The notes: a model not told the origin generated them from the sequence alone. Shown: positions 27,526 to 36,565, numbered from the stretch's first letter. The stretch: DNA of 64,000 nt from Oscillatoria princeps RMCB-10 (GCA_019359235.1 JAHHHT010000008.1:248001-312000); one strand, 5' to 3'. Numbers and translations: made by a program.

Positions 27526-28640
27526 AAATTGAAGAATATAGAAAAGTAGGGGTTGGCGCTTGGACTTCAAAGGCTTTATATGACTCAACAGTTACAGCCC
27601 TTCTTTTAAAAGATTGTTCTGATTTGCTCCCATTCATTGATGCTTTTCCAGAAATCTGTCAAGATTATGGAGGAACCGCAGCCTCCAACAAGTTAAAAAA
27701 AGCTGCTAGTTTACTCGCCTATCACTCTAAGGAGGCTTTAGCTAAGAGGTATATCGAGTTAGCAGATAGTATTTGTAACAAACCAATAGCTCCTTCTTGT
27801 TTGAATTTAGAAAATATCGAAAAAAATTACGATGCCGAAGAGTTAATTAAGAGTAGAGTTGACGAAATTTGTCAGTTCCTTGGATGCCAAAAACTTGAAC
27901 TAGAAGGGGTATTAGAAAAGGAGATCGGGTCAGATTATCCTCCGCAAGACTGGCATTTACAAGTCTCTTCTCTCTATAGCAGATATTATGATGAATGGTT
28001 TACTCCGTTCGCCGTTAATTATCTGGATAAGTATGTTCCCAGGCGGGAAGATACATTTGCCCGACCCTGTTTAGAAGTTATAGAATGGAGTACAGAAGTA
28101 TGGCGCTGCTGGCGATTATTAGATAATCTTCCAACTCTTATCGATCCGGGTATTTTTAGACCGAATCAATTTTTTGTCTGGCATATTGTCCATAATTCTG
28201 TTCATATTTGGCAAATGCAGGCATACGGAAAAAAATGGTCTAATATACTTTCACCAGAAGATTTTTTACTGTTGGAAGCTCAGGCAATCTGTGCGGAGAG
28301 GATAGCTCTAAACTTAATGAAAAAAGGTGAGCTAACAATTCCAAGTGATTATCCTTCGACGAATAAAGCAGTTATCCTACGGCTTCTTATTGGAATCTTA
28401 GAGAGGGAAATCCGATTACATTTAGATTTGTCTGTACATCTACATAGTCAAAGTGTTAATGAGTGGATTGCTTTTATGTCCGACTTGACGGGTATATCAA
28501 GCAATTATTTTTTAGGATTTACAGGTGAGTTGTTAGGAATGCCAGGTTTTGCTGCTGCTTATACGGCTGTCACTGATACCTTTATGTCTCTTACAGATGA
28601 TTGCCGTAGACGAGTGTTAATTGAACGCAAGTTACCTTGA
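27516..28640 (+). CDS. Unknown protein with H-x3-H / E-x6-E motif, partner of the diiron oxidase
   Basis: A 374-residue protein that I cannot place in a named family. A conspicuous region reads WHIVHNSVHIWQMQ (His223, His226, His230) followed by LEAQAICAERIAL (Glu254, Glu261). This recalls the metal-binding helices of gluzincin-like or DUF885-like hydrolases, but the order is not the standard HExxH. It is mostly helical, with no signal peptide. It overlaps the diiron oxidase gene by ten bases and shares its AT-rich composition, so the two were probably acquired together and act together. Confidence 0.7.
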   Translation: MSVKIEEYRKVGVGAWTSKALYDSTVTALLLKDCSDLLPFIDAFPEICQDYGGTAASNKLKKAASLLAYHSKEALAKRYIELADSICNKPIAPSCLNLENIEKNYDAEELIKSRVDEICQFLGCQKLELEGVLEKEIGSDYPPQDWHLQVSSLYSRYYDEWFTPFAVNYLDKYVPRREDTFARPCLEVIEWSTEVWRCWRLLDNLPTLIDPGIFRPNQFFVWHIVHNSVHIWQMQAYGKKWSNILSPEDFLLLEAQAICAERIALNLMKKGELTIPSDYPSTNKAVILRLLIGILEREIRLHLDLSVHLHSQSVNEWIAFMSDLTGISSNYFLGFTGELLGMPGFAAAYTAVTDTFMSLTDDCRRRVLIERKLP

Positions 28641-28746
28641 GTATTCAACTATATTCTTTACTAATTACTCGTTTCGCCTGGGATACTGGCCCCCATCTAC
28701 GAATCTCCAGAAATGCTAAGATCAACCTATTAGCAAGGAGGCATAT

Positions 28747-28782
28747 ATGCAGGAAAATCGAACCTTAACATCGCCGGTTTGA
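28747..28782 (+). other. Eleven-codon mini-ORF with a strong ribosome-binding site
   Basis: AAGGAGG seven bases before ATG, then MQENRTLTSPV and stop. It is either the cut-off start of a lost gene, since repeat-rich DNA follows directly, or a leader/peptide gene. Real translation is unproven. Confidence 0.3.
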
Positions 28783-28910
28783 TGCGCTCTTTCTAATCTC
28801 GGTTAAAGCCGGCGCGATAGGCGCGGAAACGCACGCATGCGCACAGTCGGGCTGCAAGTGCCGGCCCACTGTGCGGATGTTGAAGGGGTATAGCACTAGC
28901 CACTTAGGTT

Positions 28911-28933
28911 AGGGCAGGCGAGACGCCTGCCCT
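28911..28933. repeat. GGGCAGGCG-type hairpin
   Basis: AGGGCAGGCG, AGA, CGCCTGCCCT. A further CTCGCCTGCCCT half-copy lies at about 28951-28963. Same family as 6426-6460. Confidence 0.8.
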
Positions 28934-29011
28934 ACGTCGGGACCTCGTAGTCTCGCCTGCCCTCAAAGTCTAATGTCTTAATGCTATATCAGCTTAACTA
29001 TTAGACGCTAC

Positions 29012-30211
29012 TCAAAACGTCTCGTCTCCAGTTGGCTCTTCACCGGCAATACCTCCCTTCTCATAGCGATAGGAGGCTACAATGGGGTAAACTAAACCGC
29101 GCAGCCGGTTGATGCAACCCACAGGACGATGGACTGCCAGACCGTTCCAGGGAGAAAATCGCAGGTTCTCACAGAAATCGTATTGTTTCTCAAAATCAAT
29201 GATTTGATGCTTGACGGTGAGACGACCTACTGTGAAAAAGGGCGATTCCTTTTCCTTCCACGTAATCGTGGTATCCTCGATAGACATGTTTGGGCTGGCT
29301 TGGAACTGAATGCCAAATTCCCAACAGTATTCCGCGTCCGGTTTCGCAAGGGATTGAATGATATCATCCCGGTAGTAATTGTCCGGCTGACTGGGATCTA
29401 AGCCAAGTGCTTTCGCGCGATCTGTGAAGGGCCATTTAGGCATCCCAGGTCGAGACTGGTATGGAATCTTGTCGTGCGGTGGCTTGGGTGAAACTGGAGT
29501 AAACGCATACTTAATCACAGCCGGATATTCGACAGGAACGACACTCGTCTGCGAGGGGTCGAAATCGGGCGGCAGCCCCAAAGCAGAGGCTGAACTGCTC
29601 CAATACCGCTGTGTCAGTAAACTTTTCGGAACCTCGCTCGTCCCCTTGAGGAGCGCTAAGAACTGCACGGGATGTTGAAAGAGCCACTTCTTTGTTGCCT
29701 CCTTTGACTCAACGACCGCAGAAAAAAAGCCGTAGTAGTCTCTGATAGTTTTTACAAAGAAAAACTCTGAATTGTGAACAATAATGTCCTGAGTTTTCGA
29801 CTCATAGCTGTGCTCAAGCCGTGCCCCCTCAACCCCCATCACTTTGATTGCCATTGAGCGGGTGTCAGACTCGTAATCATTTTTTATTTGGAAGGCCCCG
29901 TTGGCCAATCGCAGCCAAACAGGATATTGTTTGGGTGCGGAGAGCAAGCCTTGCTTCATGGAAATCCCCTTAACCTGGGAAGGAGTCAGCGCGGTGCGCT
30001 CGCTCAATTCGCGTTTAATCGCTTCCTCATCAAAGTCAAAGATTTCGAGAGTTGCTTTAACAGCAGCGTGGCTTTTGGTATGGGTATCTCGCAGGGCCCG
30101 ATCTTTATCCTTATAAAGATTATCCATACGCATCCTGACTTGTTCAATCACAAGTTCGTAGTATTTGCGCTCATCCTGTTCGGGATATTCCGTAAATAAT
30201 TTTTTGTCCAT
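29012..30211 (-). CDS. Catalase-like (y4iL / allene-oxide-synthase-like) hemoprotein
   Basis: A 399-residue catalase-fold protein of the short group that includes y4iL and the coral allene oxide synthase domain. The distal His48 lies in THTKSHAAVKATLEI. A heme-wall region reads HNSEFFFVKTIRDYYGF. The proximal heme-Tyr motif is R-x3-Y in INRLRGLVYP, following PWNGLAVHRPVG. It lacks the length and C-terminal domain of true catalases. Family members turn over fatty-acid hydroperoxides or act as weak peroxidases. It is the last gene of the lipase / COX-like / catalase-like run, separated from the COX-like gene by 272 bases with a palindromic repeat. Confidence 0.82.
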   Translation of the reverse strand: MDKKLFTEYPEQDERKYYELVIEQVRMRMDNLYKDKDRALRDTHTKSHAAVKATLEIFDFDEEAIKRELSERTALTPSQVKGISMKQGLLSAPKQYPVWLRLANGAFQIKNDYESDTRSMAIKVMGVEGARLEHSYESKTQDIIVHNSEFFFVKTIRDYYGFFSAVVESKEATKKWLFQHPVQFLALLKGTSEVPKSLLTQRYWSSSASALGLPPDFDPSQTSVVPVEYPAVIKYAFTPVSPKPPHDKIPYQSRPGMPKWPFTDRAKALGLDPSQPDNYYRDDIIQSLAKPDAEYCWEFGIQFQASPNMSIEDTTITWKEKESPFFTVGRLTVKHQIIDFEKQYDFCENLRFSPWNGLAVHRPVGCINRLRGLVYPIVASYRYEKGGIAGEEPTGDETF

Positions 30212-30324
30212 AAACCACGTTTCAACTATTGATTGTGACGGTAGGGGTTCCCCTTCCAGGCTGTAGGGGCGGCCCCCCGTGGCCGCCCTGACACCGATGG
30301 CCCCGGTGCATCCCGATTATGTAG

Positions 30325-30391
30325 GGGCGAAGCATTCGGGCGAATAATCTCTCGGTCAAAACCAGCAATTGATAATCCGAATGCTTCGCCC
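30325..30391. repeat. GGGCGAAGCATTCGG palindromic repeat
   Basis: Arms at 30325-30339 and 30377-30391 are exact complements. The same element is inserted inside the CHAT gene at 2115-2181. It lies between the COX-like and catalase-like genes. Confidence 0.85.
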
Positions 30392-30483
30392 TCACCAGGG
30401 TAGTTTCAAAAACGGAATGCTCCCGATGGCCCCGGTGCCCGCCCCGGAACAATTCTTAACACCGGCTACCAGCCGTTAGCTTG

Positions 30484-32124
30484 CTACACCGGCTGCCAAC
30501 CCTCGCGATAGAAAGAAATGTTATACTCTTTCCCTGGAGGAACATTGCGATTCAACACCTGGGAGAGAGTCTTGGTGTTCAGAATCTCTTCCCACCCTAC
30601 CGGTGAAAAAGTTTCTGGATTGAAAACATGCTCTGCGAGTAGAGGATTGGTGAACGCTTGTGAAAAGGCATCAATGCCTATCAGCCGGCCCACCAAGGGA
30701 GGCAAGGCTGAATTTGGCCGCAGGTCTTCTGCGTAGAGCCCCACATATAGCTCAATATTGTCTACATGCCCGTACAAGCGCTTCAGTTCTTGTTGAACTT
30801 TTTCATCGCCAGTAATTTGATTGAAATCTGTTACGCGCGGATACTTGCACAACTCGCGGTAATCGTTATAAGTTCGCAGTTTTGCCGCGCGACCTAAACG
30901 AATACTGGCTAGCTCAGTGTGTACCAGGAAATCAGGCGTGTTGAATAAACTCAGTTGGGCTGCCGGTTGAGAGCAAGATTCCTCAAATATAGCTCCCAAA
31001 CCCTTCTTAATAATCATCTCATTGTTCCACATCGTTGCGGGGACGGGAATGTTTTTCCCGTCGTACACGATCGCATCGGGCAGCATACTGTGCCAGCGAT
31101 AGACCAAAGTAAATTCTACCGACATCCAATTGGTGCGATACCATTTCTCATTGGTAAACGAAAGAGGGTCGGTGAAGAATTGAAATTGATAGGGGGTAAT
31201 GTGGTTAATATAATCCTCAAGCACAATTTTCAGAAACTCAACCATCACAATGTTTCTGGCTGTGTGGAAGAGGCGCTCATCATCCCAAGTAGGATAACTC
31301 TTTGCTAAGAGATCGCAGACTCGATTGTGCTCTCTTAAGCAAAGAACGTTCATCATTACATAACCAATTTGTACATTTACCCGTTCAACCTCTAACCCCA
31401 TAGCAAATAACTTTTGTTTGTTTTCTGGGGGCAAGGTGTCTGCTTTATTAACCGATTCATTGGTTACTAGATGAGGCATTCCTTTGAATTCTTCCTTGGC
31501 TTTACCATTCTCATCGTAGTAAAATAGAGGATATTCTTCCCCATTGAGAATTTGGCTTTTTAGTTTGCCCCCTTGATAAGACCTCAGCAGACGAGTAATT
31601 TCTGGGGTCAGTCCATAGACATTGCAAAGGTCGATTTGGTGATTTGAACTATTCTTGAGAGGATTGTGCCGGTCTGTCCGCAGAAAACTGTCGGTAAACC
31701 ACTGAACGAAATAGGGGAAAATCAGGCTAGATTTTGGAGAATATTTAGTTTCTCCGGTCTTCTTATATAAGACGGCTAGGTCTTCGACCGGAGGAAGATT
31801 TTTCTCGAACTGCTCAGGAGGGGTTAAGTTAACGCCTATGTAGTTTTGATCGGTTAAAGGTTTCCAAGTAGTAGGCGGTAGCTGGAGTCCAGAATAAGTG
31901 CGATCGTTTAATGACTCCCAAGACGTGTAAGGAGACTTCGTACTGAACGGATAGGGGCGAGCGGGAATTTTATTGATGGCATTGTTGATGAGAGTTTTAT
32001 TGACTGTCCTCTTGAGAAAATCGTTGCTTTGAATTAAAGCCCACATCGGCTTAAACTTCGTTAGCAACAAAGTCTCAACTTTATTTCTTAACCCGTCTCT
32101 GGATGTATCTCTTTGTGAAGCCAT
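30484..32124 (-). CDS. Cyclooxygenase-like heme peroxidase/dioxygenase
   Basis: An animal-heme-peroxidase fold protein related to prostaglandin H synthase and linoleate dioxygenases. Tyr342 and His345 in LVYRWHSMLPD match the catalytic Tyr385 and proximal His388 spacing of COX. The distal helix reads FVQWFTDSFLRTD: Gln141 is kept but the distal His of COX (His207) is replaced by Asp145. DLCNVYGL and the fold core follow. The preferred start is ATG 32124 (MASQRDTS), preceded by AAAGGAAAACAATT; the frame opens 25 codons earlier. No signal peptide. The likely reaction is dioxygenation of an unsaturated fatty acid; the substrate is unknown. Downstream of a DUF2235 lipase. Confidence 0.85.
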   Translation of the reverse strand: MASQRDTSRDGLRNKVETLLLTKFKPMWALIQSNDFLKRTVNKTLINNAINKIPARPYPFSTKSPYTSWESLNDRTYSGLQLPPTTWKPLTDQNYIGVNLTPPEQFEKNLPPVEDLAVLYKKTGETKYSPKSSLIFPYFVQWFTDSFLRTDRHNPLKNSSNHQIDLCNVYGLTPEITRLLRSYQGGKLKSQILNGEEYPLFYYDENGKAKEEFKGMPHLVTNESVNKADTLPPENKQKLFAMGLEVERVNVQIGYVMMNVLCLREHNRVCDLLAKSYPTWDDERLFHTARNIVMVEFLKIVLEDYINHITPYQFQFFTDPLSFTNEKWYRTNWMSVEFTLVYRWHSMLPDAIVYDGKNIPVPATMWNNEMIIKKGLGAIFEESCSQPAAQLSLFNTPDFLVHTELASIRLGRAAKLRTYNDYRELCKYPRVTDFNQITGDEKVQQELKRLYGHVDNIELYVGLYAEDLRPNSALPPLVGRLIGIDAFSQAFTNPLLAEHVFNPETFSPVGWEEILNTKTLSQVLNRNVPPGKEYNISFYREGWQPV

Positions 32125-32221
32125 AATTGTTTTCCTTTTGGAATCATGCAGATGCGATTGATTGGTAAACCTGCTAGCTAGGGTCGGTGTAAAACTCACC
32201 CCCAGCGTCTCTAGGTTAGGG

Positions 32222-33256
32222 TTATCCTTCTAGTTTGTCTCGGTACTTTTTCAAGTTTTCTGGTCGGTAGTCCGATCGCTGTTTCCAGCGCAATTTGACA
32301 CTTTCATGCAATTCATCAAATTCATCGCCAATCTCCCGGAGTATAGTTCCCGCCAATTTTGTAGCATTCTGGATGATGCTCTTTGACTGAAAATCGCAGG
32401 TACAGTCAAAGTCAAGAGGAGGAGTAATTTTACTGATATCGAACTCAAGCCCCAGTCCCAGGGAGCCACAAGATTCGATCATCCACTTCAAAGTGCCATC
32501 TGCTAATTTACTTTTCTTCTGCGTCCCACCGCCAACACAGCCATGATCTCCTGCAAACCACACTTGGCGCAGCACCTGGTCTGGGACGTCAGGATGTTTC
32601 TGCATCGGCGTGACATTGAAGACTTTGCGCTGCTCATCAATCGCCACCGCATGGAGGGCGTTTTTAATCTTTTTATTGAGCTGAGTGTCGTGGAACCTGT
32701 ATTTATTGTTGAGCTGTTGCGTGAGTGGCCCAAAGTAAGATAGATCGGGAATTCCCAAAGAACCGACTGTATCCCAGCACCCTAAAAGGGTGATTTCAAC
32801 GCGACTGCCAAGACTATTTTCTTTCCGGAAGTCTTTTGCCTCCTGGTCACTCGGCGGAATGCCCCTGTGACAGTAAAGCTGATAAGCTTCCGGCGCTTGA
32901 CGGATGTTTTCGCGTTTTAACAGACCGGAATTATACATCAGTCCGGAAAGACTCCTGACAGTATAAGCGCCGCGACTGAAGCCAAACAGGTAAATTTCAT
33001 CTCCATCAACATAGTTTAGGCAAAGAAAGCGATACGCATCTTGGATATTTTGGTCAATTCCTTTGCCAAAAGCGCCGCCAAAAAGCCGGTCTGCTGCATC
33101 CTCCTCCGCACCAACACCCTCGTCATAGTAGAGCACCTGAGGGGTTCCATCACTAGCGACCGGTTTAATCGCTTGTGCAATTTTAACGACGTTGGTTGGG
33201 TAAGGATCGGTTAATTTTTGCCAAGTTCCATCACAGCAAACGATTAAACGTTTCAT
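32222..33256 (-). CDS. DUF2235 alpha/beta hydrolase (Tle1-like phospholipase family)
   Basis: Starts MKRLIVCCDGTWQ, the DUF2235 hallmark. The nucleophile elbow is GFSRGAY (Ser94), with Asp162 in CWDTVGSLG and His238 in FAGDHGCVGGG completing a serine-hydrolase triad. Characterised members are phospholipases, including type VI secretion effectors. No secretion genes or immunity gene are present; its neighbours are a COX-like and a catalase-like gene, so fatty-acid release is the more natural reading. GAAGGAT before the ATG supports the start. It is the head of the minus-strand run. Confidence 0.85.
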   Translation of the reverse strand: MKRLIVCCDGTWQKLTDPYPTNVVKIAQAIKPVASDGTPQVLYYDEGVGAEEDAADRLFGGAFGKGIDQNIQDAYRFLCLNYVDGDEIYLFGFSRGAYTVRSLSGLMYNSGLLKRENIRQAPEAYQLYCHRGIPPSDQEAKDFRKENSLGSRVEITLLGCWDTVGSLGIPDLSYFGPLTQQLNNKYRFHDTQLNKKIKNALHAVAIDEQRKVFNVTPMQKHPDVPDQVLRQVWFAGDHGCVGGGTQKKSKLADGTLKWMIESCGSLGLGLEFDISKITPPLDFDCTCDFQSKSIIQNATKLAGTILREIGDEFDELHESVKLRWKQRSDYRPENLKKYRDKLEG

Positions 33257-33593
33257 TTTTGCATATAATCCTTCTGAAACCCAAGATTTTACAGTCGAAT
33301 GACACTTAGTTAAGCGCCTCCGAGGAAAATGGAGAATAAACTTCCCTACTTGCTCTATTGGCAGTCGTGACTGTCATTTATTAAACTCCATTAATTTCCT
33401 TGAAGTGTTCCGTAATTATACGGTGCAATCTTTTTTGTATATGCAGTATAACCCATTAATTTTTTAATGTCAACCGTTTGTGTTAGGAATTTTATAGCTT
33501 TTTCCTGACGGGGCTACAGCAATCGTGTAAATAGCTTTGGGAGCATTTTTGCCATCGCCGCTAGCAACCGGTTCTCCCCCTCCACTAAGCTTT
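33257..33593. other. Intergenic region upstream of the lipase gene
   Basis: AT-rich stretch (33400-33500) holding the probable promoter of the lipase/COX-like/catalase-like run. No gene is seen. Confidence 0.4.
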
Positions 33594-34625
33594 TCACTCC
33601 TGCCCAGGCAGCAGCAATTTCAGCTCTGCCAGTAGCGATTTAAGCTTGTCGCACTTCTCGCTGTCGTCCCACGCCGTGAACTTCTTAGCTCTCTTCAGGA
33701 TATCCTCCATCTCAGCTTGCAGCTCTCCTCGCTCTCTGGGGGCTTTCTTTTCCTTAACCAATTTTTGCACCTGGCGCAGGGTCAGAGATTGTGCGCTCGC
33801 CTCTTCTAGCAGCGCCCCCCGCTCAGCCTCCGACTCCAGCTTGGCAATTTCCTTGGCCTTAGTCCACTCGATGCGCCCAAAGCGGAGGGCTTCCAGGATT
33901 TCCGGGGGAAGTTTGAGGAGGGGGAGCCTGGTGCGGACGAAGGACTGCCAGGTCATCCGCGCCAGCTCAGCAAATACCTGCTCTACTATTTCCCGGTCTG
34001 ATTTCCCCAAAGCGCTTTGGAGAATTTCTCCCTCCCCTGACGGAGCTACACTCTCCGGTTTGTCCTCAACCTGAGCCTCATCCGCTTCTCTTGACGAGCT
34101 GCCCAAAGCGCTTTGGGTGGCTTTCTTTTTGGCTTGATTGTCCAGCCGGTAGAGCCGGCTCTCAACACCGGCACGATCGCATTCCAGCCGGCAAGCCAGC
34201 AGTTGCAGGATTCCTTCCGTTTCCTCCAATGGGTTCAAATCCTGGCGCTGCAAGTTCTCCACTAGGGCGTACTGTACCGCTTGAGAATCAGTCATCTCGC
34301 GCACCACCACCGGCACTTCAGTCAGTCCCACGGCGTGGGCTGCCCTATACCGGCGCTCCCCTGCCACCAGTTCGTACTGGCCAATGCCTGCCGGTCGCAC
34401 CAGCAGCGGCTGAAGGATGCCGTGTTCCTTAACGCTGTCAGTTAGCTGCTGCATGGCCCCCTCATCAAAATAATTCCGGGGCTGGTACTGAGCCAGCACA
34501 ATCGACGCTAGCGGGACGTGTTGCGCAGCGGCTGAGAGCTGAGAGTCGTTTCCCTCACAGCCCACATCTCTGTGTTCAGTCGTTGCCTGGGAGGTAGATG
34601 AGGTAGAGCACCGGTTGATGGTCAT
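33594..34625 (-). CDS. ParB/Spo0J-family DNA-binding protein, orphan
   Basis: Residues about 38-130 form the ParB N-terminal CTPase domain: VLAQYQPRNYF, then YELVAGERRYRAA and ENLQRQDLNPLEE. A helix-turn-helix region and a charged C-terminal part follow (343 residues). Chromosomal and plasmid ParBs load at parS sites and work with ParA; no parA lies in this window. The N-terminus (1-35) is Ser/Thr/Gln-rich. It sits at the edge of the repeat-rich accessory region, which fits a plasmid or mobile-element origin; that is inference. Confidence 0.85.
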   Translation of the reverse strand: MTINRCSTSSTSQATTEHRDVGCEGNDSQLSAAAQHVPLASIVLAQYQPRNYFDEGAMQQLTDSVKEHGILQPLLVRPAGIGQYELVAGERRYRAAHAVGLTEVPVVVREMTDSQAVQYALVENLQRQDLNPLEETEGILQLLACRLECDRAGVESRLYRLDNQAKKKATQSALGSSSREADEAQVEDKPESVAPSGEGEILQSALGKSDREIVEQVFAELARMTWQSFVRTRLPLLKLPPEILEALRFGRIEWTKAKEIAKLESEAERGALLEEASAQSLTLRQVQKLVKEKKAPRERGELQAEMEDILKRAKKFTAWDDSEKCDKLKSLLAELKLLLPGQE

Positions 34626-35071
34626 TCGTGCTTCTATCTGAAAAGTCTTGTTTCTTTACATATATACCTCTATCTCTCCGAAGTGCGTAACTTTTAACAT
34701 AAAATTACACTGTCAGCAGCTGGCAATCTTTCGGGTCAGCCCAGTATATCGATAAACCCACCCCGGCACGCCACAGCTCCCACCACACCCAGACCCCCTT
34801 TTTGGGCGGGAAAGCCGGCAATCTTGCCGGTCAGCGCACAATATCAATAAACCCGCCCCCACCCAGCGCATAAACCCGCCCCCACCCAGCGCCGGCGCAC
34901 TGATATGAAAAGGGGGAGTGCCGGCAAGAGAAGGGACAAAATGTATTCGATGAGTCTACATAAGGATTAATATAATTGTTACAATTCGCAATAAGCTGCT
35001 TTATTTATCTGATATGTGCTGTAAAGTTAGACATGCTAGTAAAATTACGGTTTTTACACTTAATTACTTGC
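34626..35071. other. Repeat-rich intergenic region with a solitary repeat box
   Basis: Contains AACCCGCCCCCACCCAGCGC twice around 34850-34893, and at 34949-34986 one copy of the GATGAGTCTACATAAG box that recurs to 47 kb, followed by a diverged form of its conserved 3' part. No gene is seen. Confidence 0.6.
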
Positions 35072-35833
35072 TTATATGAGAGACGGGGCGGGGGCGGTCT
35101 GACCCCGGATGTCTGCCGCCGGCTTTCCGACAGTCATAAACCGGCCTCTGCCGGAGTGCGTCTGCGGCTGTCGCTGCACTTGTGCGGTTGAATCAACAGG
35201 TGGGTGCCCAGAAGGCTCCCGGAGTGCCGGTAAAAGGCAAAACAAAGTCCCAACCCACTGTTTGGCCACCCCGAAGTCTATCAGTACCAATTTGCCATCA
35301 CTCTCCCGGCGGATGATATTCTCCGGTTTGATATCCCGGTGAATGACTTTCCTGTCGTGCACAAATTGCAGTACCGGCAGCAAATCGTCCAGGAGTCCCC
35401 GAATCTTTGACTCGCTGAAGGTTCCCTGTTGCCGCAACTCGTCGCGCAAGGTTTGCCCTTTGATGAACTGCTGCACCAAGTACAGCCTATTATTTTCCTC
35501 GAAGTAAGCGAACAGGGTGGGAATCTGGGGGTGTTCTTCTAAATGCAGGAGTCTTTCTGCTTCAAGGTTAAAGAAATCCCGCGCTTTTGACAGCGCCGGC
35601 GGGCTGTTTTGAATTGCCGGTGAGGGGGAGAACTGTTTGACGACACAGCTGGCGTTGCGCCGGTCTTTGTCCACTGCTAAGTAAGTTTTGCCAAACCCCC
35701 CTTGACCGATAGCGCGAATTATGCTATACCTTCCTCTGAGCAGCGGTTCCAGCTTTGTCCCGCAACTAATGCAGAAGTTTGTGCCATCTGGATTTTCGGG
35801 CAGAAAGCAGGTAGTATTGAGGCAGTAGATCAT
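35072..35833 (-). pseudogene. Truncated zinc-ribbon Ser/Thr protein kinase
   Basis: Starts with the cyanobacterial zinc-ribbon CLNTTCFLPENPDGTNFCIS (C-x4-C, then C-x2-C), then GQGGFGKTYLAV, VVKQF, HRDIKPENI and IDFGVAKQW. Kinase likeness stops right after the DFG segment, near base 35250. The remaining 55 residues are unrelated, apparently read through repeat DNA. The activation loop, APE motif and C-lobe are missing, so it is unlikely to be an active kinase. Confidence 0.8.
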
Positions 35834-35990
35834 GGGGAAAAGGGTGTGGGTGGGAGAGTTGTCTCTATTTTACCCATCGCCCCTCTCCATTTCTTCGATT
35901 TTATAGATGTGCCGGTTTGAATCAGTAACAATCCTTCCCCACCCTGCAGGGGCGAGTTCACCGGCCATGTTTCAAGCCAGGCGCGGGATA

Positions 35991-36210
35991 CCCAGCTGGC
36001 TGACGCTTGGTTCCGGCACAATCGGGTGCTGGCCGTAGCCGGCAGGCACCGGCAACTGGTAGAATCCCTGGAGTGCGTGCCTGCGCACCTCCCTGCAGCG
36101 GGGGGTATCTGCAATCGGTGCCTGCGGCGGCGTGGTTGGGGGAAAGCTATGGCGCTCTCGGCGAGGGTGCCTTGAGCCGGCACTGGTGGGGCGAAGCCCG
36201 CTCTCGCGCC
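35991..36210 (+). pseudogene. Fragment copied from the TPR gene at 42515-44131
   Basis: Matches bases about 43742-43960 with many substitutions and small indels: CAGCTGGCTGACGCTTGGTT, GGGGGGTATCTGCAATCGGT and GGTGGGGCGAAGCC are shared. Nothing of the rest of the gene is present. It ends at a CTGCGTAAGTCCT mobile-repeat end (36227-36239). Confidence 0.85.
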
Positions 36211-36565
36211 GCCGTGCTAAGTGTCGCTGCGTAAGTCCTGTAAATTTGGCCGGCAGGCACCCCGAAAAGGGGGTGTCCTTGGGGAAGCCGGTGTTAATCT
36301 TTGAGAGGGTTTCGATGAGCCCGCGAAAAAATTAATAAAATTGTTACATTTCGCCGGCACAATCTTCTGGAGTTGTGTTATATTAAGAATAATGGAATAG
36401 GTGTCGGCATATAAACCCTATTCGGGGAGGGCGACACTTCGGCACAGCCTACCAAGCCACCCCACCCAGTTTGATTTTCGGATGGTATTACCCATCGCTG
36501 GAACAGGCTGGACTCTTCCGCTCTCCCGACGAATTCCCATCCGCCGGCTCTCGCATTGAAGAGTG

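Noticed and set aside
32222-33256. DUF2235 protein as a type VI secretion effector
   Set aside because: No VgrG, Hcp, PAAR or immunity gene is nearby; the neighbours are oxidative heme enzymes.
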